Assembly: GCA_035771175.1 (NCBI GenBank)
Contig: CM069593.1
Coordinates: 34,918,741 to 34,982,740 of the forward strand
DNA from: Paratinospora sagittata
Lineage: Eukaryota > Streptophyta > Magnoliopsida > Ranunculales > Menispermaceae
Length of the DNA: 64,000 nt
Direction: 5' to 3'
The notes under the pieces were generated by a model, which did no database searches, had not been told where the DNA came from, and saw only the letters and a list, made by a program, of their open reading frames with translations. The stretch's first letter is position 1. The number at the start of each line of letters is the position of its first letter. This document shows, one piece after another, positions 49,747-61,231 of the stretch. The position numbers and the translations under genes are program-made.

Positions 49747-50933
49747 CTAAAGTTGTTTTGGGCGTGCTAGACAATGGGAATCATCAAGGTGTTAGTAGAG
49801 AATATTTCAATGAAGATAACCTAGCAAAACTGTGTAAGGAATAAAAAAATGGAGCAAGCAGATGTGCCCACATTTTTCTCGTTAGAAATATCAGATTTTT
49901 GTCTCGGACGTGGATTGCGTGCTTTTGGGTTGTGTATCATGTTCCCTATTGACAGATAGCAGGCTATAACAGGTCTATGTACACAAAGCCTAGAGCTCGA
50001 GTTTTTGACTTTCCGATAGCGTGCTATCAAGGCCTATGGCGCGCTATTCTCCATTTTACTAAAAATTGAAATATCACGGCAACAGCTTTATAGCGAGTTA
50101 TCAAAAGGGATACCGCGCTATAGACAATTTTTTAGAAAAACAAATATTTTATTATAGAACCCTATCAGCGTGCTATCAACACCGATAGTGCGCTAGTGCC
50201 TTATAGAAAATTTTGGCAAATTGCTGGAAAGCCTTATTTTAAAAAACTAAGGAACCATTCCATTGACTCAAAACATATTGAGATAAGATTATAAACTTTG
50301 GAATAATTCAAAACTCATTGAAATTATGATTAAAACCTTTCCAAAAACATTTTTTCAAAATGAAATACTATATTGAAGTGATTTTGAAGACTTTGCAATT
50401 TTCAGAGTTTTAGTGCTGAGATTGATCGAGAGGTTACCCTAGACACCAAAGATCAAACTAACGCATTAGACATGACATATGTCTTCGTTCTTCGAGCTTG
50501 ATCTTTGTAGACTTCGATAGCTATTGTTTGATGTGTTGTTGATGATTACTTGTAGCTCATAGAAAAAAATACAGGTGATGTGTTCTTGTTTGATGTGTTT
50601 TCTTACCGAGAACACTTCATATACTTACAGTTTAAAACAATGGATAGCCTCTGGAAATCTCAGCACAAAAGGGATAAAATGAAGAACTAGCGAAATAATG
50701 AGGTTATCTTCAAGACAGTTTGCAATTTTGATTCAGTTCGAAGATTGTTTGGGCAAATGCAAGAATCACGACTTTCTTCTATTTAAACACTCTTTGGAAA
50801 GCTCAGTCTAACTTGCAAAAATCGTGTGTGTTCTATCTTTTAAAATCAGAGAATGAGGGCTTGATAAAATTAGCAGTTGGAGGTTAAAGAACAAGAGAGT
50901 ACAGAATTATTTGAATTCCAAACGTTGTTTAAT
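49747..50933 (+). repeat. Satellite monomer 43
   Basis: 1,187 bp. GTCTCGGACG, GCGTGCTATCAAGG and GCTATTCTCC, as in monomers 51-53, 9 kb downstream. Private GATGTGCCC, GTTCCCTATT, GATACCGCGC. Confidence 0.97.
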
Positions 50934-52120
50934 CTAAAGTTGTTTTGGGCGTGCTAGACAATGGGAATCAACAAGGTGTTAGTAGAGAATATTTCAATTA
51001 TGATAACCTAGCAAAACTGTGTAAGGAATAGAAAAATGGAGCAAGCAGAAGTGCCCACATTTTTCTCGTTTGAAATATCAGATTTTTGTCTCAGACTTGG
51101 ATTGCATGCTCTTGGGTTGTGTATCATGTTCTCTATTGACAGATAGCAGGCTATAGCAGGTCTATGTACACAAACCCTAGAGCTCGAGTTTTTGACTATC
51201 CGATAACGTGTTATGAAGGCCTATGGCGCGCTATTGCCCATTTTACTGAAAATGGAAAGATCAGAGCAACAGCTTTGTAGCGAGTTTTGAAAGGGGATAG
51301 CGCGCTATAGACAATTTTTCAGAAAAACAAATGTTTTATTATAGAACCCTATCAGCGTGCTATCAACACCGATACTGCGCTAGTGCCTTATAGAAAATTT
51401 TCGCAAATTGCTGGAAAGCCTTATTTTAAAAAACTAAGGAACCATTCCATTGACTCAAAACATATTGAGATAAGATTAAAAACTTTGAAATAATTCAAAA
51501 CTCATTGAAATTATGATTAAAACCTTTCGAAAAACATTTTTTTCAAAATGAAATACTATATCAGTGATTTTGAAGAATTTGCAATTTTCAGAGTTTTAGT
51601 GCTGAGATTGATCGAGGGGTTACCCTACACACCAAAGATCAAACTAATGCATTAGACATGACATATGTCTTCGTTCTTCGAGCTTGATCTTTGGAGACTT
51701 CGATAGCTATTGTTTGATGTGTTGTTGATGATTACTTGTAGGTCATAGAAAAAAAATTCAGGTGATGTGTTCTTGTTTGATGTGTTTTCTTACCGAGAAC
51801 ACTTCATATACTTAAAGTTTAAAACAATAGATAGCCTCTGGAAATCTCAGCACAAAAGGGATAAAATGAAGAACTAACGAAATAATGAGGTTATCTTCAA
51901 GACAGTTTGCAATTTTGATCCAGTTCGAAGATTGTTTGGGCAAATGCAAGAATCACGACTTTCTTCTATTTAAACACTCTTTGGAAAGCTCAGTCTAACT
52001 TGCAAAAATCGTGTGTGTTCTATCTTTTAAAATCAGAGAATGAGGGCTTGATAAAATTAGCAGTTGGAGGTTAAAGAGCAAGAGAGTACAGAATTATTTG
52101 AATTCCAAACGTTGTTTAAT
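50934..52120 (+). repeat. Satellite monomer 44 (dimer unit a)
   Basis: 1,187 bp. Unit-a marks: CGTTTGAAATATC, CTTGGATTGCATGC, GTTATGAAGG, GCTTTGTAGCGAGTTTTGAAAG, GATACTGCGC, GATTAAAAACTTTG. Loses bases in CTATATCAGTGA, disturbing the TATCGAAG landmark. Confidence 0.97.
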
Positions 52121-53309
52121 CTAAAGTTGTTTTGGGCGTGCTAGACAATGGGAATCATCAAGGTGTTAGTAGAGAATATTTCAATTAAGATAACCTAGCA
52201 AAACTGTGTAAGGAATAGAAAAATGGAGCAAGCAGAAGTGCCCACATTTTTCTCGTTTGAAATATCAGATTTTTGTCTCAGACTTGGACTGCATGCTCTT
52301 GGGTTGTGTATCATGTTCTCTATTGACAGATAGCAGGCTATAGCAGGTCTATGTACACAAACCCTAGAGCTCGAGTTTTTGACTTTCCGATAGCGTGTTA
52401 TCAAGGCCTATGGCGCGCTATTGTCCATTTTACTAAAAATGGAAAGATCACGGCAACAGCTTTATAGCGAGTTATCAAAAGGGATAGCGCGCTATATACA
52501 ATTTTCCAGAAAAACAAATGTTTTATTATAGAACCCTATCAGCGTGCTATCAACACCGATAGTGCGCTAGTGCCTTATAGAGAATTTTGGCAAATTGCTG
52601 GAAAGCCTTATTTTAAAAAACTAAGGAATCATTCCATTGACGCAAAACATATTGAGATAAGATTATAAACTTTTAAATATTTCAAAACACATTGAAATTA
52701 TGATTAAAACCTTTCGAAAAACATTTTTTACAAAATGAAATACTATACCGAAGTAATTTTGAAGACTTTGCAATTTTCAGAGTTTTAGTGCTGAGATTGA
52801 TCGAGAGGTTACCCTAGACACCAAAGATCAAACTAACGCATTAGACATGATATATGTCTTCGTTCTTCGAGCTTGATCTTCGTAGACTTCGATAGCTATT
52901 GTTTGATGTGTTGTTGATGATTACTTGTAGCTCATAGAAAAAAAATAAAGGTGATGTGTTCTTGTTTGATGTGTTTTCTTACCGGGAACACTTCATATAC
53001 TTAAAGTTTAAAACAATAGATAGCCTCTGGAAATCTCAGCACAAAAGGGATAAAATGAAGAACTAACGGAATAATGAGGTTATCTTCAAGACAGTTTGCA
53101 ATTTTGATTCAGTTCGAAGATTGTTTGGGCAAATGCAAGAATCACGACTTTCTTCTATTTAAACACTCTTTGGAAAGCTCAGTCTAACTTGCAAAAATCG
53201 TGTGTGTTCTATCTTTGAAAATCAGAGAATGAGGGCTTGATAAAATTAGCAGTTGGAGGTTAAAGAGCAAGAGAGTACAAAATGATTTGAATTCAAAATG
53301 TTGTTTAAT
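52121..53309 (+). repeat. Satellite monomer 45 (dimer unit b)
   Basis: 1,189 bp. Unit-b marks: CTTGGACTGCATGC, GCTATTGTCC, TATATACAATTTTCC, TAGAGAATTTTGG, GGAATCATTCC, AATATTTCAAAACAC, CTATACCGAAGTAATT. Private GACGCAAAAC. Confidence 0.97.
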
Positions 53310-54498
53310 CTAAAGTTGTTATGGGCGTGCTAGACAATGGGAATCATCAAGGTGTTAGTAGAGAATATTTCAATTAAGATAACCTAGCAAAACTGTGTAA
53401 GGAATAGAAAAATGGAGCAAGCAGAAGTGCCCACATTTTTCTCGTTTGAAATATCAGATTTTTGTCTCAGACTTGGATTGCATGCTCTTGGGTTGTGTAT
53501 CATGTTCTCTATTGACAGATAGCAGGCTATAGCAGGTCTATGTACACAAACCCTAGAGCTCGAGTTTTTGACTTTCCGATAAAGTGTTATGAAGGCCTAT
53601 GGCGCGCTATTGCCCATTTTACTAAAAATGGAAAGATCACAGCAACAGCTTTGTAGCGAGTTTTGAAAGGGGATAGCGCGCTATAGACAATTTTTCAGAA
53701 AAACAAATGTTTTATTATAGAACCCTATCAGCGTGCTATCAACACCGATACTGCGCTAGTGCCTTATAGAAAATTTTGGCAAATTGCTGGAAAGCCTTAT
53801 TTTAAAAAACTAAGGAACCATTCCATTGACTCAAAACATATTGAGATAAGATTAAAAACTTTGAAATAATTCAAAACTCATTGAAATTATGATTAAAACC
53901 TTTCGAAAAACATTTTTTTCAAAATGAAATACTATATCGAAGTGATTTTGAAGAATTTGCAATTTTCAGAGTTTTAGTGCTGAGATTGATCGAGGGGTTA
54001 CCCTACACACCAAAGATCAAACTAATGCATTAGACATGACATATGTCTTCGTTCTTCGAGCTTGATCTTTGGAGACTTCGATAGCTATTGTTTGATGTGT
54101 TGTTGATGATTACTTGTAGGTCATAGAAAAAAAATTCAGGTGATGTGTTCTTGTTTGATGTGTTTTCTTACAGAGAACACTTCATATACTTAAAGTTTAA
54201 AACAATAGATAGCCTCTGGAAATCTCAGCACAAAAGGGATAAAATGAAGAACTAACGAAATAATGAGGTTATCTTCAAGACAGTTTGCAATTTTGATCCA
54301 GTTCGTAGATTGTTTGGGCAAATGCAAGAATCACGACTTTCTTCTATTTAAACACTCTTTGGAAAGCTCAGTCTAACTTGCAAAAATCGTGTGTGTTCTA
54401 TCTTTTAAAATCAGAGAATGAGGGCTTGATAAAATTAGCAGTTGGAGGTTAAAGAGCAAAAGAGTACAGAATTATTTGAATTCCAAACGTTGTTTAAT
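53310..54498 (+). repeat. Satellite monomer 46 (dimer unit a)
   Basis: 1,189 bp. Same unit-a marks as 44 (CTTGGATTGCATGC, GAGTTTTGAAAG, GATACTGCGC), with CTTTCCGATAAAGTG, also found in 48. Confidence 0.97.
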
Positions 54499-55687
54499 CT
54501 AAAGTTGTTTTGGGCGTGCTAGACAATGGGAATCATCAAGGTGTTAGTAGAGAATATTTCAATTAAGATAACCTAGCAAAACTGTGTAAGGAATAGAAAA
54601 ATGGAGCAAGCAGAAGTGCCCACATTTTTCTCGTTTGAAATATCAGATTTTTGTCTCAGACTTGGACTGCATGCTCTTGGGTTGTGTATCATGTTCTCTA
54701 TTGACAGATAGCAGGCTATAGCAGGTCTATGTACACGAACCCTAGAGCTCGAGTTTTTGACTTTCCGATAGCGTGTTATCAAGGCCTATGGCGCGCTATT
54801 GTCCATTTTACTAAAAATGGAAAGATCACGGCAACAGCTTTATAGCGAGTTATCAAAAGGGATAGCGCGCTATATACAATTTTCCAGAAAAACAAATGTT
54901 TTATTATAGAACCCTATCAGCGTGCTATCAACACCGATAGTGCGCTAGTGCCTTATAGAGAATTTTGGCAAATTGCTGGAAAGCCTTATTTTAAAAAACT
55001 AAGGAATCATTCCATTGACTCAAAACATATTGAGATAAGATTATAAACTTTTAAATATTTCAAAACACATTGAAATTATGATTAAAACCTTTCGAAAAAC
55101 ATTTTTTACAAAATGAAATACTATACCGAAGTAATTTTGAAGACTTTGCAATTTTCAGAGTTTTAGTGCTGAGATTGATCGAGAGGTTACCCTAGACACC
55201 AAAGATCAAACTAACGCATTAGACATGATATATGTCTTCGTTCTTCGAGCTTGATCTTCGTAGACTTCGATAGCTATTGTTTGATGTGTTGTTGATGATT
55301 ACTTGTAGCTCATAGAAAAAAAATAAAGGTGATGTGTTCTTGTTTGATGTGTTTTCTTACCGGGAACACTTCATATACTTAAAGTTTAAAACAATAGATA
55401 GCCTCTGGAAATCTCAGCACAAAAGGGATAAAGTGAAGAACTAGCGAAATAATGAGGTTATCTTCAAGACAGTTTGCAATTTTGATTCAGTTCGAAGATT
55501 GTTTGGGCAAATGCAAGAATCACGACTTTCTTCTATTTAAACACTCTTTGGAAAGCTCAGTCTAACTTGCAAAAATCGTGTGTGTTCTATCTTTGAAAAT
55601 CAGAGAATGAGGGCTTGATAAAATTAGCAGTTGGAGGTTAAAGAGCAAGAGAGTACAAAATGATTTGAATTCAAAATGTTGTTTAAT
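54499..55687 (+). repeat. Satellite monomer 47 (dimer unit b)
   Basis: 1,189 bp. Near-copy of 45 (CTTGGACTGCATGC, TAGAGAATTTTGG, CTATACCGAAGTAATT). Private TACACGAACCC and GATAAAGTGAAG. Confidence 0.97.
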
Positions 55688-56876
55688 CTAAAGTTGTTAT
55701 GGGCGTGCTAGACAATGGGAATCATCAAGGTGTTAGTAGAGAATATTTCAATTAAGATAACCTAGCAAAACTGTGTAAGGAATAGAAAAATGGAGCAAGC
55801 AGAAGTGCCCACATTTTTCTCGTTTGAAATATCAGATTTTTGTCTCAGACTTGGATTGCATGCTCTTGGTTTGTGTATCATGTTCTCTATTGACAGATAG
55901 CAGGCTATAGCAGGTCTATGTACACAAACCCTAGAGCTCGAGTTTTTCACTTTCCGATAAAGTGTTATGAAGGCCTATGGCGCGCTATTGCCCATTTTAC
56001 TAAAAATGGAAAGATCACAGCAACAGCTTTGTAGCGAGTTTTGAAAAGGGATAGCGCGCTATAGACAATTTTTCAGAAAAACAAATGTTTTATTATAGAA
56101 CCCTATCAGCGTGCTATCAACACCGATACTGCGCTAGTGCCTTATAGAAAATTTTGGCAAATTGCTGGAAAGCCTTATTTTAAAAAACTAAGGAACCATT
56201 CCATTCACTCAAAACATATTGAGATAAGATTAAAAACTTTGAAATAATTCAAAACTCATTGAAATTATGATTAAAACCTTTCGAAAAACATTTTTTTCAA
56301 AATGAAATACTATATCGAAGTGATTTTGAAGAATTTGCAATTTTCAGAGTTTTAGTGCTGGGATTGATCGAGGGGTTACCCTACACACCAAAGATCAAAC
56401 TAATGCATTAGACATGACATATGTCTTCGTTCTTCGAGCTTGATCTTTGGAGACTTCGATAGCTATTGTTTGATGTGTTGTTGATGATTACTTGTAGGTC
56501 ATAGAAAAAAAATACAGGTGATGTGTTCTTGTTTGATGTGCTTTCTTACCGAGAACACTTCATATACTTAAAGTTTAAAACAATAGATAGCCTCTGGAAA
56601 TCTCAGCACAAAAGGGATAAAATGAAGAACTAACGAAATAATGAGGTTATCTTCAAGACAGTTTGCAATTTTGATCCAGTTCGAAGATTGTTTGGGCAAA
56701 TGCAAGAATCACGACTTTCTTCTATTTAAACACTCTTTGGAAAGCTCAGTCTAACTTGCAATAATCGTGTGTGTTCTATCTTTTAAAATCAGAGAATGAG
56801 GGCTTGAAAAAATTAGCAGTTGGAGGTTAAAGAGCAAGAGAGTACAGAATTATTTGAATTCCAAACGTTGTTTAAT
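55688..56876 (+). repeat. Satellite monomer 48 (dimer unit a, third copy)
   Basis: 1,189 bp. Unit-a marks as 46, including CTTTCCGATAAAGTG. Private CTTGGTTTGTG, TTTTTCACTTTCC, GTGCTGGGATTG, GCTTGAAAAAATTAG. Confidence 0.97.
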
Positions 56877-58061
56877 CTAAAGTTGTTTTGGGCGTGCTAG
56901 ACAATGGGAATCATCAAGGTGTTAGTAGAGAATATTTCAATTAAGATAACCTAGCAAAACTGTGTAAGGAATAGAAAAATGGAGTAAGCAGAAGTGCCCA
57001 CATTTTTCTCGTTTGAAATATCAGATTTTTTTCTCAGACTTGGATTGCGTGCTTTTGGGTTGTGTATCATGTTCTCTATTGACAGATAGCAGGCTATAGC
57101 AGGTCTATGTACACAAACCCTGGAGCTCGAGTTTTTGACTTTCCGATAGCGTGTTATCAAGGCCTATGGCGCTATTGTCCATTTTACTAAAAATGGAAAG
57201 ATCACGGCAACAGCTTTATAGCGAGTTATCAAAAGGGATAGCGCGCTATAGATAATTTTTCAAAAAAACAAATGTTTTATTATAGAACCCTATCAGCGTG
57301 CTATCAACACCGATAGTGCGCTAGTGCCTTATAGAAAATTTTAGCAAATTGCTGGAAAGCCTTATTTTAAAAAACTAAGGAACCATTCCATTGACTCAAA
57401 GCATATTGAGATAAGATTATAAACTTTTAAATAATTCAAAACTCATTGAAATTATGATTAAAACCTTTGGAAAAACATTTTTTTCAAAATGAAATACTAT
57501 ATCGAAGTGATTTTGAAGACTTTGCAATTTTCAGAGTTTTAGTGCTGAGATTGATCGAGAGGTTACCCTAGACACCAAAAATCAAACAAACGCATTAGAC
57601 ATGATATATGTCTTCGTTCTTCGAGCTTGATCTTCGTAGACTTCGATAGCTATTGTTTGATGTGTTGTTGATGATTACTTGTAGCTCATACAAAAAAAAT
57701 ACAGGTGATGTGTTCTTGTTTGATGTGTTTTCTTACCGGGAACACTTCATATACTTAAAGTTAAAACAATAGATAGCCTCTGAAAATCTCAGCACAAAAG
57801 GGATAAAATGAAGAACTAACGAAATAATGAGGTTATCTTCAAGACAATTTGCAATTTTGATTCAGTTCGAAGATTGTTTGGGCAAATGCAAGAATCACGA
57901 CTTTCTTCTATTTAAACACTCTTTGGAAAGCTCAGTCTAACTTGCAAAAATCGTGTGTGTTCTATCTTTGAAAATCAGAGAATGAGGGCTTTATAAAATT
58001 AGCAGTTGCAGGTTAAAGAGCAAGAGATATAGAATGATTTGAGTTCAAAACGTTGTTTAAT
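56877..58061 (+). repeat. Satellite monomer 49 (degenerate unit b)
   Basis: 1,185 bp. Shares CTATTGTCC and TCGTTTGAAATATC with 45 and 47, but reads GCGTGCTTTTGGG and TATAGATAATTTTT. TATGGCGCTATTG has lost 2 bp from the second core of subunit 1. Distal end reverts to GGCTTTATAAA and GTTGCAGG. Confidence 0.96.
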
Positions 58062-58855
58062 CTAAAGTTGTTTTGGGCGTGCTAGACAATGGGAATCATC
58101 AAGGTGTTAGTAGAGAATATTTCAATTAAGATAACCTAGCAAAATTGTGTAAGGTATAGAAAAATGGAGCAAGCAAAACTGCCCAAATTTTTCTCGTAAG
58201 AAATATCAGATTTTTGTCTCAGACGTGGATTGCGTGCTTTTGGGTTGTGTATCATGTTCTCTATTGACAGATTGCAAGCTATAGCAGGTCTATGTACACA
58301 AACCCTAGAGCTCGAGTTTTTGACTATCCGATAGCGTGTTATCAAGGCCAATGGCGCGCTATTGCCCATTTTACTAAAAATGGAAAGATCACAGCAACAG
58401 CTTTATAGCGAGTTATCAAAAGGGATAGCGCTATATACAATTTTCCAGAGAAACAAACGTTTTATTATAGAACCCTATCAGCGTGCTATCAACACCGATA
58501 GTGCGCTAGTGCCTTATAGAAAATTTTGGCAAATTGCTGGAAAGCCTTATTTTAAAAAACTAAGGAACCATTCCATTGACTCAAAACATATTGAGATAAG
58601 ATTATAAACTTTTAAATAATTCAAAACTCATTGAAATTATGATTAAAACCTTTCGAAAAACATTTTTTTCAAAATGAAATACTATATCGAAGTGATTTTG
58701 AAAACTTTGCAATCTTTGGAAAGCTCAGTCTAACTTCCAAAGATCGTGTGTGATCTATCTTTTAAAATCAGAGAATGAGGGCTTGATAAAATTAGCAGTT
58801 GGAGGTTAAAGAGCAAGAGAGTACAAAATAATTTGAATTCAAAACGTTGTTTAAT
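58062..58855 (+). repeat. Satellite monomer 50 (394-bp internal deletion)
   Basis: 794 bp. TTTGCAATCTTTGGAAAGC at about 58706-58724 joins the first TTTGCAATTTT region directly to the CTTTGGAAAGCTCAG region. The lost segment carries the nested inverted repeat, the A-tract and the TGATGTGTT repeats. Only about 1 bp of homology lies at the joint. ATAGCGCTAT is also 2 bp shorter than usual. Confidence 0.96.
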
Positions 58856-60043
58856 CTAAAGTTGTTTTGTGCGTGCTAGACAATGGGAATCATCAAGGTG
58901 TTAGTAGAGAATATTTCAATTAAGATAACCTAGCAAAACTGCGTAAGGAATAGAAAAATGGAGCAAGCAGAAGTGCCCACATTTTTCTCGTTTGAAATAT
59001 CAGATTTTTGTCTCGGACGTGGATTGCGTGCTTTTGGGTTGTGTATCATGTTCTCTATTGACAGATAGCAGGCTATAGCAGGTCTATGTACACAAACCCT
59101 AGAGCTCGAGTTTTTGACTTTCCGATAGCGTGCTATCAAGGCCTATGGCGCGCTATTCTCCATTTTACTAAAAATGGAAAGATCACGGCAACAGCTTTAT
59201 AGCGAGTTATCAAAAGGGATAGCGCGCTATAGACAATTTTTCAGAAAAACAAATGTTTTATTAAAACCCTATCAGCGTGCTATCAAGACCGATAGTGCGC
59301 TAGTGGCTTATAGAAAATTTTGGCAAATTGCTGGAAAGCCTTATTTTAAAAAACTAAGGAACCATTCCATTGACTCAAAACATATTGAGATATGATTATA
59401 AACTTTTAAGTACTTCAAAACTCATTTAAATTATGATTAAAACCTTTCGAAAAACATTTTTTTCAAAATTAAATACTATATCGAAGTGATTTTGAAGACT
59501 TTGCAATTTTCAGAGGTTTAGTGCTGAGATTGATCGAGGGGTTACCCTACACACCAAAGATCAAACTAATGCATTAGACATGACATATGTCTTCGTTCTT
59601 CGAGCTTTATCTTTGTAGACTTCGATAGCTATTGTTTGATGTGTTGTTGATGATTACTTGTAGCTCATAGAAAAACAAATACAGGTGATGTGTTCTTGTT
59701 TGATGTGTTTTCTTACCGAGAACACTTTATATACTTAAAATTTAAAACAATAGATAGCCTCTGGAAATCTCAGCACAAAAGGGATAAAATGAAGAACTAA
59801 CGAAATAATGAGGTTATCTTCAAGATAGTTTGCAATTTTGATTCAGTTCGAAGATTGTTTGGGCAAATGCAAGAATCACGACTTTCTTCTGTTTAAACAC
59901 TCTTTGGAAAGCTCAGTCCAACTTCCAAAGATCGTGTGTGATCTATCTTTTAAAATCAGAGAATGAGGGCTTGATAAAATTTGCAGTTGGAGGTTAAAGA
60001 GCAAGAGAGTACAAAATGATTTGAATTCAAAACGTTGTTTAAT
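58856..60043 (+). repeat. Satellite monomer 51 (first of a near-identical trio)
   Basis: 1,188 bp. Trio marks: GTCTCGGACG, GCTATTCTCC, TTTTATTAAAACCC (2 bp shorter than TTTTATTATAGAACCC), CAAGACCGAT, GATATGATTATAAAC, CTTCCAAAGATCG. Private AAAAACAAATACAGG and AACACTTTATATAC. Confidence 0.97.
58958..59395 (+). other. Most nearly continuous version of the plus-strand relic frame (monomer 51); broken by two TAGs
   Basis: From the ATG of AAAAATGGAGC to the TGA of GAGATATGA is 438 bases, all in one phase. The 2-bp-shorter TTATTAAAACC removes the TAG found in other copies and joins the upstream and downstream frames. TAG codons remain in GACAGATAG and at CCGATAGCG (59126-59128, codon 57). A clean stretch of 73 codons follows from the ATG at 59174. 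No family is recognisable. The stops coincide with the palindromic ATAG motifs. I do not call this a gene. Confidence 0.15.
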
Positions 60044-61231
60044 CTAAAGTTGTTTTGGGCGTGCTAGACAATGGGAATCATCAAGGTGTTAGTAGAGAAT
60101 ATTTCAATTAAGATAACCTAGCAAAACTGTGTAAGGAATTGAAAAATGGAGCAGGCAGAAGTGCCCACATTTTTCTCGTTAGAAATATCAGATTTTTGTC
60201 TCGGACGTGGATTGCGTGCTTTTGGGTTGTGTATCATGTTCTCTATTGACAGATAGCAGGCGATAGCAGGTCTATGTACACAAACCCTAGAGCTCGAGTT
60301 TTTGACTTTCCGATAGCGTGCTATCAAGGCCTATGGCGCGCTATTCTCCATTTTACTAAAAATGGAAAGATCACGGCATCAGCTTTATAGCGAGTTATCA
60401 AAAGGGATAGCGCGCTATAGACAATTTTTCAGAAAAACAAATGTTTTATTAAAACCCTATCAGCGTGCTATCAAGACCGATGGTGCGCTAGTGGCTTATA
60501 GAAAATTTTGGCAAATTGCTGGAAAGCCTTATTTTAAAAAACTAAGGAACTATTCCATTGACTCAAAACATGTTGAGATATGATTATAAACTTTTAAGTA
60601 ATTCAAAACTCATTGAAATTATGATTAAAACCTTTCGAAAAACATTTTTTTCAAAATGAAATACTATATCGAAGTGATTTTGAAGACTTTGCAATTTTCA
60701 GAGTTTTAGTGCTGAGATTGATCGAGGGGTTACCCTACACACCAAAGATCAAACTAATGCATTAGACATGACATATGTGTTCGTTCTTCGAGCTTGATCT
60801 TTGTAGACTTCGATGGCTATTGTTTGATGTGTTGTTGATGATTACTTGTAGCTCATAGAAAAAAAAATACAGGTGATGTGTTCTTGTTTGATGTGTTTTC
60901 TTACCGAGAACACTTCATATATTTAAAGTTTATAACAATAGATAGCCTCTAGAAATCTCAGCACAAAAGGGATAAAATGAAGAACTAACGAAATAATGAG
61001 GTTATCTTCAAGACAGTTTGCAATTTTGATTCAGTTCGAAGATTGTTTGGGCAAATGCAAGAATCACGACTTTCTTCTATTTAAACACTCTTTGGAAAGC
61101 TCAGTCCAACTTCCAAAGATCGTGTGTGATCTATCTTTTAAAATCAGAGAATGAGGGCTTGATAAAATTAGCAGTTGGAGGTTAAAGAGCAAGAGAGTAC
61201 AAAATGATTTGAATTCAAAACGTTGTTTAAT
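60044..61231 (+). repeat. Satellite monomer 52
   Basis: 1,188 bp. Shares with 53: GGAATTGAAAAATGGAGCAG, GGCATCAGC, CGATGGTGCG, GGAACTATTCC, CATGTTGAG, CATATGTGTTCG, CGATGGCTATTG. Private CAGGCGATAGC and GTTTATAACAATAG. Confidence 0.97.

Larger units (their letters stand above)
50934..53309 (+). repeat. Dimeric higher-order repeat, copy 1 (units a+b, 2,376 bp)
   Basis: Monomers 44 and 45 differ from each other at many sites (TTTTGAAAG vs TTATCAAAAGG; TATAGACA vs TATATACA; GATACTGCG vs GATAGTGCG; TAGAAAATT vs TAGAGAATT). The pair as a whole repeats as monomers 46 and 47. That nested pattern defines a dimeric higher-order repeat. Confidence 0.85.
53310..55687 (+). repeat. Dimeric higher-order repeat, copy 2 (units a+b, 2,378 bp)
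   Basis: Monomers 46 and 47 repeat the a+b pattern of 44 and 45 with few differences, and monomer 48 starts a third round. Monomer 49 matches unit b only in parts, so the third copy is degenerate. Confidence 0.85.
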
